DNA of 52,399 bases from CAIVPM01 sp964477265 (GCA_964477265.1 CAYZDJ010000021.1:1-52399), one strand, 5' to 3'; shown: positions 8,828 to 19,500, numbered from the stretch's first letter. Numbers and translations are program-made. Notes: generated by a model not told the origin, from the letters alone.

Positions 8828-9793
8828 ATAAAACTCTTTTGGCATTTTAGTCCATTCTTCTTTTGGCAGGTTTTTAAAATACTCATAAGTTTTTTTCAAA
8901 CCTTCTGCCCTATCAACTTTTGGTTCCCAACCTAAAATTTCTTTTGCTTTGGTAATATCTGGTTGTCTTTGTTTTGGATCATCTTTTGGCAAATCTTTAT
9001 AACTAATTTTTACCGATGAACCTGTAAGTTTTAATACTTCTTCTGCAAAATCTTTTAAAGAAATTTCATTTGGATTTCCAATATTCATTGGCAAATGGTA
9101 ATCGCTCAAAAGCAGTCTGTATATACCTTCCACCAAATCATCAACATAGCAAAAACTACGTGTTTGAGAGCCATCACCAAAAACAGTCAAATCCTCGCCA
9201 CGCAAAGCCTGACCAATAAATGCTGGCAAGGCACGACCATCATTCAATCTCATTTTAGGACCATAGGTATTGAATATTCTTACAATACGAGTTTCAAGGC
9301 CGTGAAAAGTGTGATAAGCCATTGTTATAGCTTCCTGAAAACGTTTTGCCTCATCATACACACCACGTGGACCTATTGGATTTACATTGCCCCAATATTC
9401 TTCATTTTGTGGATGCACCAAAGGATCACCATATACTTCAGATGTAGATGCAATAAGCATTCTGGCACCTTTTGCTTTAGCTAAACCTAAGCAATTATGT
9501 GTTCCTAAACTCCCCACTTTTAAAGTTTGGATAGGAATTTTTAAATAATCAATTGGGCTTGCTGGTGAAGCAAAATGCAATATGTAATCTAATGAACCAG
9601 GTATATGAATATACTTGCTTACATCGTGATGATAAAACTCAAAATTGGATAATGGAAAAAGATGCTCAATATTTTTTAAATCTCCAGTAATAAGATTATC
9701 CATTCCAATCACGTGATAGCCTTCCTTAATAAATCTATCACACAAATGGCTTCCTAAAAAACCTGCTGCACCTGTTATTAATACTCTTTTCAT
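8825..9793 (-). CDS. uxs: UDP-glucuronate decarboxylase (UDP-xylose synthase)
   Basis: This is a short-chain dehydrogenase/epimerase-family enzyme (322 aa). It should convert UDP-glucuronate to UDP-xylose with bound NAD+. Seen: the glycine motif TGAAGFLGSH (Gly8, Gly11, Gly14), TSEVYGDP, the catalytic pair Tyr146 and Lys150 in GVYDEAK, the NTYGPKMRLNDGR loop typical of UXS, and RSFCYVDDLVEG. Its length matches single-domain bacterial UXS enzymes. Its substrate is the product of the UDP-glucose dehydrogenase at 10825, and the zeta-kinase module separates the two genes. Start is ATG 9793. Confidence 0.92.
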   Translation of the reverse strand: MKRVLITGAAGFLGSHLCDRFIKEGYHVIGMDNLITGDLKNIEHLFPLSNFEFYHHDVSKYIHIPGSLDYILHFASPASPIDYLKIPIQTLKVGSLGTHNCLGLAKAKGARMLIASTSEVYGDPLVHPQNEEYWGNVNPIGPRGVYDEAKRFQEAITMAYHTFHGLETRIVRIFNTYGPKMRLNDGRALPAFIGQALRGEDLTVFGDGSQTRSFCYVDDLVEGIYRLLLSDYHLPMNIGNPNEISLKDFAEEVLKLTGSSVKISYKDLPKDDPKQRQPDITKAKEILGWEPKVDRAEGLKKTYEYFKNLPKEEWTKMPKEFY

Positions 9794-9830
9794 TAATTGT
9801 TAGTTGTAAATTGTTAATTGTTAGTGTTGT

Positions 9831-9865
9831 AATTTATCATTAACAATTAATCATTAATAATTATT
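9831..9865. repeat. 35-bp direct repeat, copy 1 (left of zeta-kinase module)
   Basis: The sequence starting AATTTATCATTAACAATTAA matches 10791-10825 with one mismatch over 35 bp. On the minus strand it begins directly after the TAG stop of the 48-aa gene. The two copies are 960 bp apart and bracket the 48-aa gene, the zeta-like kinase and a CGCAAAG palindrome. Confidence 0.85.
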
Positions 9866-10012
9866 CTATGGTTTAATCCTTACAATTTTTCCATCTTGCA
9901 AGTAAATTAAATCTGTTCCTTTTTGTTTCTTAAATTCTATTAATTTTTCTCGAACTTTTTCAAGTCCTTTTAAAATTTTATTTGTTATTTCCTTTGATTC
10001 CTGAATGTTCAT
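9866..10012 (-). CDS. Small 48-aa protein coupled to zeta-like kinase (candidate partner/antitoxin)
   Basis: This frame runs from ATG 10012 to TAG 9866 and encodes 48 aa. Its ATG shares four bases (ATGA) with the stop of the zeta-like kinase upstream, a strong sign of translational coupling. The product is lysine- and glutamate-rich. A single amphipathic helix (residues of about 4-31, ending KVREKLIEFKKQKG) is followed by a short beta-hairpin (TDLIYLQDGKIVRIKP). I recall similar small proteins next to zeta-type kinases in Bacteroidota, but no family name can be given with certainty. An antitoxin role is inference from context; classical epsilon antitoxins are longer and precede zeta. Confidence 0.6.
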   Translation of the reverse strand: MNIQESKEITNKILKGLEKVREKLIEFKKQKGTDLIYLQDGKIVRIKP

Positions 10013-10581
10013 AGTTTGTTTTTTAATTCAAGAAATTTTACTTCATTTTTTATTTCAAAAGTTGAATCTATTTCTTTTATTGCGATTGTTTCCAATTTAT
10101 TTTTTGAGTTATCGACAATTAAAACTTTATCAGCAATATTGAAATAAATCTCAAATAAATTCTTTATTCCATTTGCATACCTTCTCTCAATCACATCTTC
10201 AGGAATATTATGTCCACCTTCCAAAACCCTTGTCTTTACACGCTCTTTAGCAAGTTCAATATTTTGCAACCAAAAGAAAAGAAGTGTAACTGTGTAACCT
10301 TTTTGTTGTGCTACAATAATTTTATTCTTATAACTTTTAGTGGATAATGTCGTCTCAAAACCAAAAGTTTTTTCGCTTGCAATCAATTCATCAATTCTAT
10401 TCAACATTATCCTACCAGCTTCAATACTTACAGATTCTGGTTGAAATGGTGATAATCCTTTTGCAATTTCATCAGCATTTACAAACTCTTTACAATCCAA
10501 TATTTCAGGTAGAATAGTAAATGATGCTGTTGTTTTTCCTGCACCATTGCAACCCGCTATTATGTAAAGATTTTTTTCCAA
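10009..10581 (-). CDS. Zeta-toxin-like P-loop kinase
   Basis: This 190-aa protein opens with strand LYIIAGCNGAGKTTAS, which contains a Walker A motif (Gly10, Gly15, Lys16, Thr17). It continues with VNADEIAKGLSPF, ETTLSTKSY and an arginine-containing VIERRYANGIKNL segment. This is the order seen in zeta-toxin/UDP-GlcNAc-kinase-like and related small-molecule kinases. Zeta toxins phosphorylate UDP-GlcNAc. That is notable beside UDP-sugar genes, but the substrate here is unproven. No ATG is available: the reading frame can start only at TTG 10581, a few codons before the P-loop, and a stop lies just upstream. The gene overlaps the 48-aa gene by four bases. Confidence 0.8.
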   Translation of the reverse strand: MEKNLYIIAGCNGAGKTTASFTILPEILDCKEFVNADEIAKGLSPFQPESVSIEAGRIMLNRIDELIASEKTFGFETTLSTKSYKNKIIVAQQKGYTVTLLFFWLQNIELAKERVKTRVLEGGHNIPEDVIERRYANGIKNLFEIYFNIADKVLIVDNSKNKLETIAIKEIDSTFEIKNEVKFLELKNKL

Positions 10582-10660
10582 TAATTTTTAGTTGACGATT
10601 TTTATTTGTTAATGAAGTTGTTTAAAATTTAGTTTATTGGAAATAAACAAATTATATTTA

Positions 10661-10762
10661 TTAACCGCAGAGTAACGCAAAGTAGGAAACGCAGAGTAGG
10701 CAAAGGGTTAGTTAAATTCTTTGCGATTTCTTTGCGAAAACCTTTGTGTACTTTGCGGTTAA
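10661..10762. repeat. 102-bp CGCAAAG palindromic element
   Basis: It begins TTAACCGCAGAG and ends CTTTGCGGTTAA, near-perfect inverted termini. Its interior iterates AACGCAAAG and AACGCAGAG on the left and TTTGCG on the right. It has the same ends and almost the same length as the copy at 50632-50732. It lies between the zeta-kinase start and the ugd stop. No protein is encoded. Confidence 0.8.
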
Positions 10763-10790
10763 AATAATGTTAAACAACTTCAATGCAAAA

Positions 10791-10825
10791 AATTTATCAT
10801 TAACAATTAACCATTAATAATTATT
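10791..10825. repeat. 35-bp direct repeat, copy 2 (right of zeta-kinase module)
   Basis: It matches 9831-9865 with one mismatch. On the minus strand it starts at the UDP-glucose dehydrogenase stop codon (TAA, 10827-10825), just as copy 1 starts at the 48-aa gene stop. A related core (ATGATTAATTGTTAATGAT) follows the rimO stop at 48521. Confidence 0.85.
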
Positions 10826-12153
10826 TACCTTCCCACACTTTCATAATGCCAACCACCACTTTTCATTTCCTCAACATCAAATAAATTTCTGCCATCAAAC
10901 ACAACTTTATTTTTTAGTGATGAAGAAATTTTTTCAAATTCTGGTGTTCTAAACTCATTCCATTCTGTGGCTATAATCAAAGCATCTGCATTTTTCAATG
11001 CCTCATATTGATTTTCTACATATTTAATTTTATCGCCTATAACACCTTTTACATTTGGCATAGCTTCAGGGTCAAATGCAGTTATAGTAGCACCTGCTTC
11101 AACCAACGCATCAATCACATATAAAGCTGGTGCTTCCCTTATGTCATCAGTGTTTGGTTTAAATGCCAAGCCCCATAAAGCAAAATGTTTTCCCTGTAAA
11201 TCGCCTTTAAAATATTTATTTATTTTAGGCATAAGGTGAAGTTTTTGTTTTTCATTCACATCTTCAACAGCCTTCAAAATTTTAAAATCATAACCTACTT
11301 CATCACTACTCATTATTAAAGCCTGCACATCTTTTGGAAAGCAGCTTCCACCATAACCAATGCCTGGAAATAAGAAACGTTTTCCAATTCTTTCATCACT
11401 GCCAATTCCCCTGCGAACCATATCCACATTAGCTCCCATTCTTTCGCACAACTGAGAAATTTCGTTCATAAAAGAAATCTTTGTTGCCAAAAAAGAGTTA
11501 GCAGCATACTTGGTTAACTCAGCACTTTTCTCATCCATATAAATAATTGGATTGCCTTGGCGAACAAAAGGTGCATATAAATCGCCCATTACTTTTTTTG
11601 CTTTTTCACTGTTAGCACCAATCACAACCCTATCAGGTTTCATAAAGTCATCAACAGCTACACCTTCACGCAAAAACTCAGGGTTACTAACAACTTCAAA
11701 CTGTCCATCATCGCCACAAACCAAAGTATTATTGCTGGCATCTATAATGGCTTTACGAACCTTATCAGCAGTGCCAACAGGCACAGTGCTTTTGTCAACA
11801 ATCACTTTGTAGTCTCCGCTTTTCAATAATGTTCCAAGTTGCTTTGCAACACCCAAAACATATTTCAAATCAGCACTTCCATCTTCGCCTGGTGGCGTTG
11901 GCAATGCAAGAAAAATAATTTTTGCATCCTTGATTCCTTCTTCCAAACTGGTGGTAAAAGTTAACCTGCCTTCCTTTAAATTTCTAAGAAAAATTTTCTC
12001 TAAGCCCGGCTCGTAAATAGTTATTTGCCCATTGCTTAATTTGTTTACCTTGTTAATGTCAATATCAACACAGCTAACATTATTTCCTGTCTCAGCAAAG
12101 CAAGTTCCACTTACTAAGCCAACATATCCCGTTCCTACAACTGCTATTTTCAT
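10825..12153 (-). CDS. ugd: UDP-glucose 6-dehydrogenase
   Basis: This 442-aa enzyme oxidises UDP-glucose to UDP-glucuronate with two NAD+. Seen: the Rossmann motif AVVGTGYVGLVSG at residues 4-16, the DKSTVPVGTADKV loop, NPEFLREGVAVDDFMKPDR, the central helix with AANSFLATKISFMNEI, the catalytic Cys271 in GYGGSCFPKD, and the C-terminal LWGLAFKPNTDDIREAP UDP-binding domain. Length and motif order match bacterial Ugd. The product is the substrate of the UDP-xylose synthase at 8825. Start ATG 12153 lies about 15 bp from a palindromic repeat that fills the gap to the aminotransferase gene. Confidence 0.95.
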   Translation of the reverse strand: MKIAVVGTGYVGLVSGTCFAETGNNVSCVDIDINKVNKLSNGQITIYEPGLEKIFLRNLKEGRLTFTTSLEEGIKDAKIIFLALPTPPGEDGSADLKYVLGVAKQLGTLLKSGDYKVIVDKSTVPVGTADKVRKAIIDASNNTLVCGDDGQFEVVSNPEFLREGVAVDDFMKPDRVVIGANSEKAKKVMGDLYAPFVRQGNPIIYMDEKSAELTKYAANSFLATKISFMNEISQLCERMGANVDMVRRGIGSDERIGKRFLFPGIGYGGSCFPKDVQALIMSSDEVGYDFKILKAVEDVNEKQKLHLMPKINKYFKGDLQGKHFALWGLAFKPNTDDIREAPALYVIDALVEAGATITAFDPEAMPNVKGVIGDKIKYVENQYEALKNADALIIATEWNEFRTPEFEKISSSLKNKVVFDGRNLFDVEEMKSGGWHYESVGR

Positions 12154-12167
12154 TTGTGATTTTTTTT

Positions 12168-12256
12168 ATAGAACGCAGATTGATTAAGATTTTGGTAAGA
12201 TGTACTAAGATATATCTGTGCTAATCATAAACAATCATATAAAATCTGTGTTCTAT
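12168..12256. repeat. 89-bp palindromic element with CGCAGATT ends
   Basis: The left end ATAGAACGCAGATT (12168-12181) and right end AATCTGTGTTCTAT (12243-12256) are inverted repeats with one mismatch. The element fills the aminotransferase-ugd gap. Its right end includes the TAG stop codon (12255-12253) of the aminotransferase gene. The interior is AT-rich and codes for nothing visible. Confidence 0.75.
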
Positions 12257-13383
12257 CTATTTATAAAATTTAATACTTCATTTGTTATATAATTCAATTG
12301 CTCTTCATCAAGTTCAGTATGTATTGGAAGAGAAATTACCTTACTTGTTAATTCATCTGTTACAGGCAAATTAATACCATCGAGTCCAAAACTTTCAAAC
12401 ATTTTTTGCTTGTGTCCTGGTACAGGATAATAAATCATTGCAGGGATTTTTTTCTCAGCTAAATGTGCAATCAACCCATCCCTGTCAACATTTGTTAATT
12501 GTAAAGTATATTGATGGTAAACATGCGTTGAGTTGCTTGCAACGAATGGTGTTTTTATTTTTGGATGATTTGCAAATGCTTTATCATAAAAAAATGCAAC
12601 GTCTTTTCTGGCTTTGTTGTAGTTATCCAAGTGCGTTAACTTAATATCCAAAATGGCTGCCTGAATTGAATCTAATCTGCTGTTACAACCAACAACATCA
12701 TGGTAATATCTTACATCTTGTCCATGATTTGCAATCTTTTTCATTGCAGCAGCAAGTGTATCATCATTTGTAAAAATGGCTCCTCCATCTCCATAAGCAC
12801 CTAAATTTTTACTTGGGTAAAATGAAGTGCAACCAATATGCCCAATACTTCCAGTTTTCTTTTTTGTACCATCGCTAAAAGTATAATCACAACCAATTGC
12901 CTGAGCATTATCTTCTATGACATATAAATTGTGTTCTTTGGCAATAGCCATAATTTCTTCCATTGGTGCAGCATGTCCATATAAATGCACTGGCACAATT
13001 GCCTTTGTTTTTGGGGTAATCAAAGCCTTTATTGATGAAGGCTCAATACAAAAAGTATCTTTATTTACCTCAGCAAAAACCGGTTTCAATTTCAATAAAG
13101 CCACCACTTCTGTTGTTGCTATATATGTAAAAGATGGAGTAATCACTTCATCGCCTGGTTGAAGGTTTAAAGCCATCATAGCAATTTGCAAAGCATCTGT
13201 TCCATTAGCACAAGGAATAGTATGCTTGCTGCCAATATAATTATTTAGGTTATTGGAAAAATTTGTAACAGCTTTTCCGTTAATATATGCAGCACTATCC
13301 AACACTTCAAGTATTGCAGCATCAACTTCATTTTTTATTTTAAGATACTGAGTTTTGGTATCTACCATCTGAATGGGTCTCAT
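12253..13383 (-). CDS. DegT/DnrJ/EryC1/StrS-family sugar aminotransferase
   Basis: This PLP enzyme (376 aa) should transfer an amino group to a nucleotide-linked keto sugar. Seen: the GTDALQIAMMAL phosphate-binding segment, DEVITPSFTYIATTE, VIEDNAQAIG with Asp158 contacting the PLP ring, the Schiff-base Lys192 in SFYPSKNLGAYGDGG, and NSRLDSIQAAIL. These match WbpE/ArnB/DesV-type enzymes, and WbpE-like activity on a 3-keto-uronic sugar is plausible next to a WbpA-like dehydrogenase. The matching 3-oxidase and N-acetyltransferase are not in the window. It is the first minus-strand gene after the terminator of the giant protein, with a candidate promoter motif at 13403-13410. Confidence 0.92.
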   Translation of the reverse strand: MRPIQMVDTKTQYLKIKNEVDAAILEVLDSAAYINGKAVTNFSNNLNNYIGSKHTIPCANGTDALQIAMMALNLQPGDEVITPSFTYIATTEVVALLKLKPVFAEVNKDTFCIEPSSIKALITPKTKAIVPVHLYGHAAPMEEIMAIAKEHNLYVIEDNAQAIGCDYTFSDGTKKKTGSIGHIGCTSFYPSKNLGAYGDGGAIFTNDDTLAAAMKKIANHGQDVRYYHDVVGCNSRLDSIQAAILDIKLTHLDNYNKARKDVAFFYDKAFANHPKIKTPFVASNSTHVYHQYTLQLTNVDRDGLIAHLAEKKIPAMIYYPVPGHKQKMFESFGLDGINLPVTDELTSKVISLPIHTELDEEQLNYITNEVLNFINR

Positions 13384-13402
13384 AGCTTATTTTGAAAGTG
13401 TG

Positions 13403-13410
13403 CAAATTTA
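13403..13410 (-). promoter_or_regulatory. Candidate -7 element for the sugar-gene transcript
   Basis: On the minus strand this reads TAAATTTG, a perfect fit to the Bacteroidota TAnnTTTG motif. It lies 19 bp upstream of the aminotransferase ATG. No clear TTTG box is seen at the usual distance, so support is partial. Confidence 0.35.
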
Positions 13411-13444
13411 TGAGATTGAAGTTTATTTTTTTTAGATTTATAAA

Positions 13445-13477
13445 AAAGGAGGCAATACATTAAGTATTGCCTCCTTT
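13445..13477 (-). terminator. Strong intrinsic terminator of the 3240-aa gene
   Basis: A 14-bp perfect stem (AAAGGAGGCAATAC / GTATTGCCTCCTTT) with a 5-nt loop lies 25 bp beyond the stop of the giant minus-strand gene. A T run follows on that strand. It separates the giant gene from the sugar block. Confidence 0.9.
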
Positions 13478-13501
13478 AATTCGAAAACCGTATGCTGATT
13501 G

Positions 13502-16500
13502 TTATTCTACAATTAGTTTTTTGGTTGACTTACCTTCTTCGGTAATTACGCTTACCAAATACATACCTTTTGCCAAACCGTTAACATCAATATTATTGAT
13601 TCCCATACTTAATGGTTGTTGTTTAAGCTGTTTGCCATATAAGTCTGTAACTATAATACTACCACTTCCAACTAATGCTTTAATATTTAAGCTTACAATT
13701 GAACGTGCAGGATTTGGATACAACACAAAGTTTACATTGTCAATTGCAGATGTATTTGCAGCAACCCCTTTACAACTTGCAGATATTGTCATTGAAGTTG
13801 ATCTGAAATTACTACAACCATTTGCATCTGTGTAAGTGTAAGTAATTACTGCAGAACCAGCAGTAGCTGCTGTTGTTACAACTGTAGTTGTGCTTACAGT
13901 GTTTGCAGGAGAAATACTAATACCTGATCCTGTCTTGCTCCAAACACCATTAGATGGTTTACCTACTACTGTAAACGTTTTATTTCTACAGAATCCACCT
14001 GAACCAGAAATACCAGTTGTACCAGGTGCGTAAGAAACTGTTGGTGTTGCTGGTTGTGCATTAACAGTTATTGCTTTAGTTGAGCTTGCACTACAACCAT
14101 CGCTGTTTGTTTTGGTATATAATATTGTTGTAGAACCTGCAGCTACACCTGTAGCAACGCCAGTTGTAGCGTTTATTGTAGCCCTTCCTGCAGTGCTCCA
14201 AACTCCATCAACATCAGTTGTAGTATAAGTTGTGTTACTAGCAACACACAAACTAGATGAACCAGTTATTGCAGCTGGTGTATTTTGCTTAGACACTTTT
14301 ACCAATACAGTTGATACTGTTGAGCATGTAGTATTTGGAGTAGTCAATGTATAAGTTAATGTAGCTGTTCCGTTAGCAATTGCTGTAACATTTGCAGAAT
14401 AAGAAGTTGCATTAACCCTTGCAACAGTTGCAACAGATTGATTAGAACTGCTCCACACACCATCAGCTAATGATGGATATAAACTAACTACACTTCCAAA
14501 TGTACACATTGCTAATGATGTAGTATTAGTACTGTATTGTGAGGTTATAGTAGCAGAAGCTGGACTACTTTTAACTGTCATAAATAATAAGTTACTAAAC
14601 GCAATATTTGTTGTTTGGCAACTATTATTTGAAGTTAGTTCACAAGTGATTAAATCATTATTATTTAATGAATTTGGAGGGAAAATAACGCTTGAACCTG
14701 TTGTAAAGTTTGCATTGTTTTTCTTCCATTGGAAAACAGGTGAACTACCAGTGTTAGTACCAGTTGCTTCAAAAGTTACACTGTTACCACTACATACGCC
14801 TGTTGTATCTGTTGAAATAGTAACTGTTGGCGTAACGGCTCTTGTAAATGAACTTGGAGCACTTGGATATACAAGTATTGTATTAACATTAGTTGCAGTA
14901 ACACCAGTTACACTTGCTCCAACATTTGCAGTGCTAAAGTTATCTTGAGCTACTACAAAATATTGTACTAAGTCTCCAGGATTAACGCCACCTAAAGTTG
15001 AATAATCCATAGTAAAGCTCCATGTACCACTTAAACTATTTCCACTGGTTAATGAACCTGCTGTATTACTCCATGAACCTCCAGTTCCTTTTCTGAAGTA
15101 TATTCTTGGAATATTAGCACCAGTTGTTGGCACACCATTATCATCAGCTATAATAACACCAGTAAGCACTGCACTGCTTGAAGAAGAAGTACAAGTTAAT
15201 GCTGTGGCATTAGTAAAGCTTGGTGGTTGGTTATCTGATTCGTAGCAACCAGGATAGAAGAATGTTGTTCTCAAATTGTTTAAGATATCTGTTGTAACTC
15301 CTAAGTTGGTTGCACCTACAGTATTTAGTGCAGTATTTGTTGGTGCATAGTTAGCTGCATTTGCATTAGCAAAATTAGGATCTACACTTGAACTGTTTTG
15401 GTCGTAAGCATTACTATTTGCAGTTTGCCAGTTAGCCAATGTAGCATAAGTAACTGTAGTGTATTGACCTAAGTTATTATCTGTACCACCAGTTCCATTA
15501 AAGTAGAAGTTGTTATTGTTGGAAATAATAGGATTTGTACCTACAGTTGATGTTGGATTTAGTAAAATACAACGTTTAATACTAGTACCAAACCTGCTGA
15601 TATAAATGTTATTGTTTCTGATATCAACGCCTTTTATACTTGAACCTAATACTTGTATACCATAAGTTTGACCACCATTCCAACCAGCTCCATTAGGACC
15701 TGTACCATCCAATACCACAGTGTTATGGTATAATTGATAATTTGTAGCACTTGTCATAAAGAATGGTATAGTATTACCTTGATAATATAAGTTATAGCAC
15801 AAATTGTTATGATATTTATTCATTGTATCGTTACCAGTGTATGTAATACCACTATTAGAGGCTGCATTGTAGAAGCAATATAACACACCATTAGCAGTAA
15901 CATCAGTTACAAAGAAGTCGTGTAATTTATTTTTTTCGTACAAGCAATTTACTGTAGAACCCTGAGCACGGAATATGTAATGCGTGTTACCATTTCCATA
16001 AGTTGTCCTGTTTGAAGTTCTGTATAAATTATTACCACTGTAAATTGCACCATATTGCCTGTTTACATCAACAAACACGCTGTAAGCATCAGTAATTTGG
16101 CAATTAGATACAACGTTACCTGAATCCATCACACCACTACTTATTGTTGGTCCTTGCATATAGATACCAATATTTCCACCTTTTATATTACAGTTGTTGA
16201 TAGTATTATAACTACCATTTGAACCTGTAGTATTTGCCGAAGGTGAGCCACTACTTGTACCTGAAATTGATATACCATAGAATGTTGTTGAGCCTGTTGT
16301 AACAGTTGTATTTTCACTGGCATTAATTGTACATCCATTGATAATATTATTGTTGGCACCATAACCCATTATAATTCCAATACCACCTTGTGTGCTGCTG
16401 CTTAAGTCGATGTTGAAGTTGTTCAATCTAACCCAGTCAGCACCATACAATGTAATTGCAGTTCTGCTTGTAGAAGCTACTGGTGCTATTAAGAATTGTA

Positions 16501-19500
16501 CACCATTACCATTAAATGTAATTGTATTTGTAGCTGAAGTTCCAGTAATTGCAGGAATTGTTATTTGGTCTCTGCATACAGAACCAGTAGCAACATTAAA
16601 TACAACCGGTCCATTTACACCACAAGAAATGTAGTTAATTGCATCTGTAAACGATTGGAAATTATTTTGACTTATATCTGTTGCATAAGCAGAATCAATA
16701 GTAAACGTACCACTTACATATTGTGGGGTTAATACCAATACACTACTTGAGTATGCAACTTGCCCACTATTTGTACAAGTTGTTTTTAAACGATAATAAT
16801 TATCAGCAGTTTGAGATATAGTTAAACTTGCAGAAGTATCTTGTAAGCTAACACCAACATCTGACCAGGTACCGTTAACACTTGTAGCAGATTGCCATTG
16901 ATGAACAATACCTAAACCACTAGATTGTCCAGTAACATCTACAGCAAAGTCTGTTCCAATACAAGCACTTGCAGTAGATGCGAAAGCTGTACCTCCACTT
17001 GGAGTACCAGTGCAAGCAACAATATCAAATTCATAAGCACCAATATCTGGTGTAGTAGCACTACGAGTAGTTCCATTGATATCTGTAGTTACAGTTGCAA
17101 TAGGTGTACCTGTATTATTGAAGCTGATTTTAGCCGTAGGTGTATAATCACCAGTAGAAGCCGATTTAAATGCTATAAACGATGAAAGGCTGTTTTGATC
17201 AATAGCATTGGCACTATTTGCAGAATCAGTTTTCCAGGAAGCTAAATCTGTATAAGTTTTAGCAGGAAGCGTATTCTGACCAAAAGTAGCTGTACCATTT
17301 CCGCTTGGAACATTCATGTAAAATTCGTTATAGTCCATAGAAACAGTGCTTAATAGTGTACCATTACCTAACTGAACATTACGTTTTGTACCGCTTCCCA
17401 AATGGGTAATGTAGAATAGATTGTTCTTAACTTTCAAATTATTAGTAACTCCAAAATAAATACCAACAACTGCAGATGTATTAGCTGCTGTATTATCGTC
17501 AAGTATAATTGTGTTGTTATAAACATTCAAATAAGTTGATTGAATATAAACACCATATTTACTTCCACTATTTGACTTAATACTATATACCAAATTATTA
17601 GATATAGTATTTTCATTACCAGAAGTAGCACCTGTACTTGGTCCATTTTGCAATGGATAACAGCTACCGGTATTAGCTAAATCTTTTGCATATAAATCAT
17701 GAATCCTATTTCTATCTACAACACTGTTTGTACAAACATTATAAATATAAATACCAGCAGCTTGATTAGTTGCATTTGTAAGTCTTGTTGGTCTGCTTAA
17801 TTCATTACCACTAATAGTAGCACTATCCTGGTTTTGAATTAAAATTCCATATCCGTAAAAGTCTCTGATTACATTATTGGTAAATGCATTTTTCTTACCA
17901 ATGGCTGCACTTGTTCCACTACTTGCACCAATTGCGTAGTTACCTCCAATTAATGTATCGTTGGTAATGGTATTATAACTAATAGCATTTGCCAATGTAG
18001 TTCCTGTTGATACAGGGAATGTACTTGATACTTGTGTATTTGACATCCAAATAGCTGCGTGATTGGTAGTTGTAGTATTTGCACCTGCATCTACTTTACA
18101 ATTTGAAATTGTATTGTAAGAAGAACCTGCAGCAAAATGCACACCTATACCAGCATCTGTTGATGTTCCTTTACCTTCAATAATTAGGTTATCAAATGTT
18201 ACGTATTTAGCACCATTTAATTGAACTGTATGTCTTGCATTAGAATTAGTTGCATTAAAGTACAATCTATTTCTGTTACCATTAAATGTGATGGTGTTGG
18301 TAGCAGATGCACCTGGAATAGAGCCAATAGAGATTTGCTCATTATAAGGACCAGAATTTGTAACTACATTAAACACAACTGGACCAGAAATACCACAATA
18401 AATTGCATTTAATGCAGCTGTAAAGCTTTGGAAATTTGAACCACTTGCTGCTGCATTTTTATTGATGGTATATGTGCCTGAGATTGCTGTAGGTGTAGTA
18501 ACTGTAACTGTATTTGTATATGCTGGAATACCACCACTACAAACAATTTCTGCACGGTAGTAGGTTGTAACACTTTGTGTAGTTGTATAGCTTGTAGCTT
18601 TTCTAGCTGTAGTTAAATTATTCCAGTTACTGTTGTCAGTTGAATATTGCCATTGAGTACTTTGTCCAGAACCATTAGTACCACCTATTACATCTAATGT
18701 AATATTGGTAGTTGAACAAGCAACTGTAACAGAAGCTGAAGCTGCACCAGGTGTTGGCGGGTCAGTACATGGCGAAGATGCCCACTCAATTGCTCCCATA
18801 TCTGGTAAGCTTGCATTACGGTTATTGTTATTAATATCAGTAGTAACACCAACTGATACACCCATATCATCAATAGCACCATTAGTAGGTGTTACATCTG
18901 TACTTGCATTTACAAATGCAGGATCAATGTTTAAGCTATTTGCATCATAACCATATCCTAAATTTCTCCAAGTTGGTAAACCAGACGCAGAGGTAATACC
19001 ATTTGTACTGCTGTTGTAAGTAATCAAATAGTTATTGCTACCACAATTTGAACAAGATTGATAATAGTTGTTATAATCAATAGTAAAATTAGTATAAGGA
19101 TTGGTTGTATTGTTTGGAATAGTAACAATGTACAAACAAGATTTTGAGCCTGTTGCTGTATTGGCAGAGCCACGAGTAATATGAACAATATTATTTCTAA
19201 CATCATAAATACCCACAGAACTACTTAGCTGAATACCATAAGTTGTTGCTGTAGTAGTTGCAGTATCATTATCAAATACAATAGTGTTATGGTATGCCTT
19301 AACATAAGCAGGACTCATTGTAATACCAACATAAGATCCACTTCCTACTATTTTATATATTGTATTGTTAATAACATTACAATACGCTGAAGCTGTATTT
19401 GTAGAGCCCGTAATATTAACACCAGTAAATCCATTGGTATGAGATTTAGCTGTAATACCATCAAATACATTATGCATTGCATTGTTTCTAATGGTAATAC

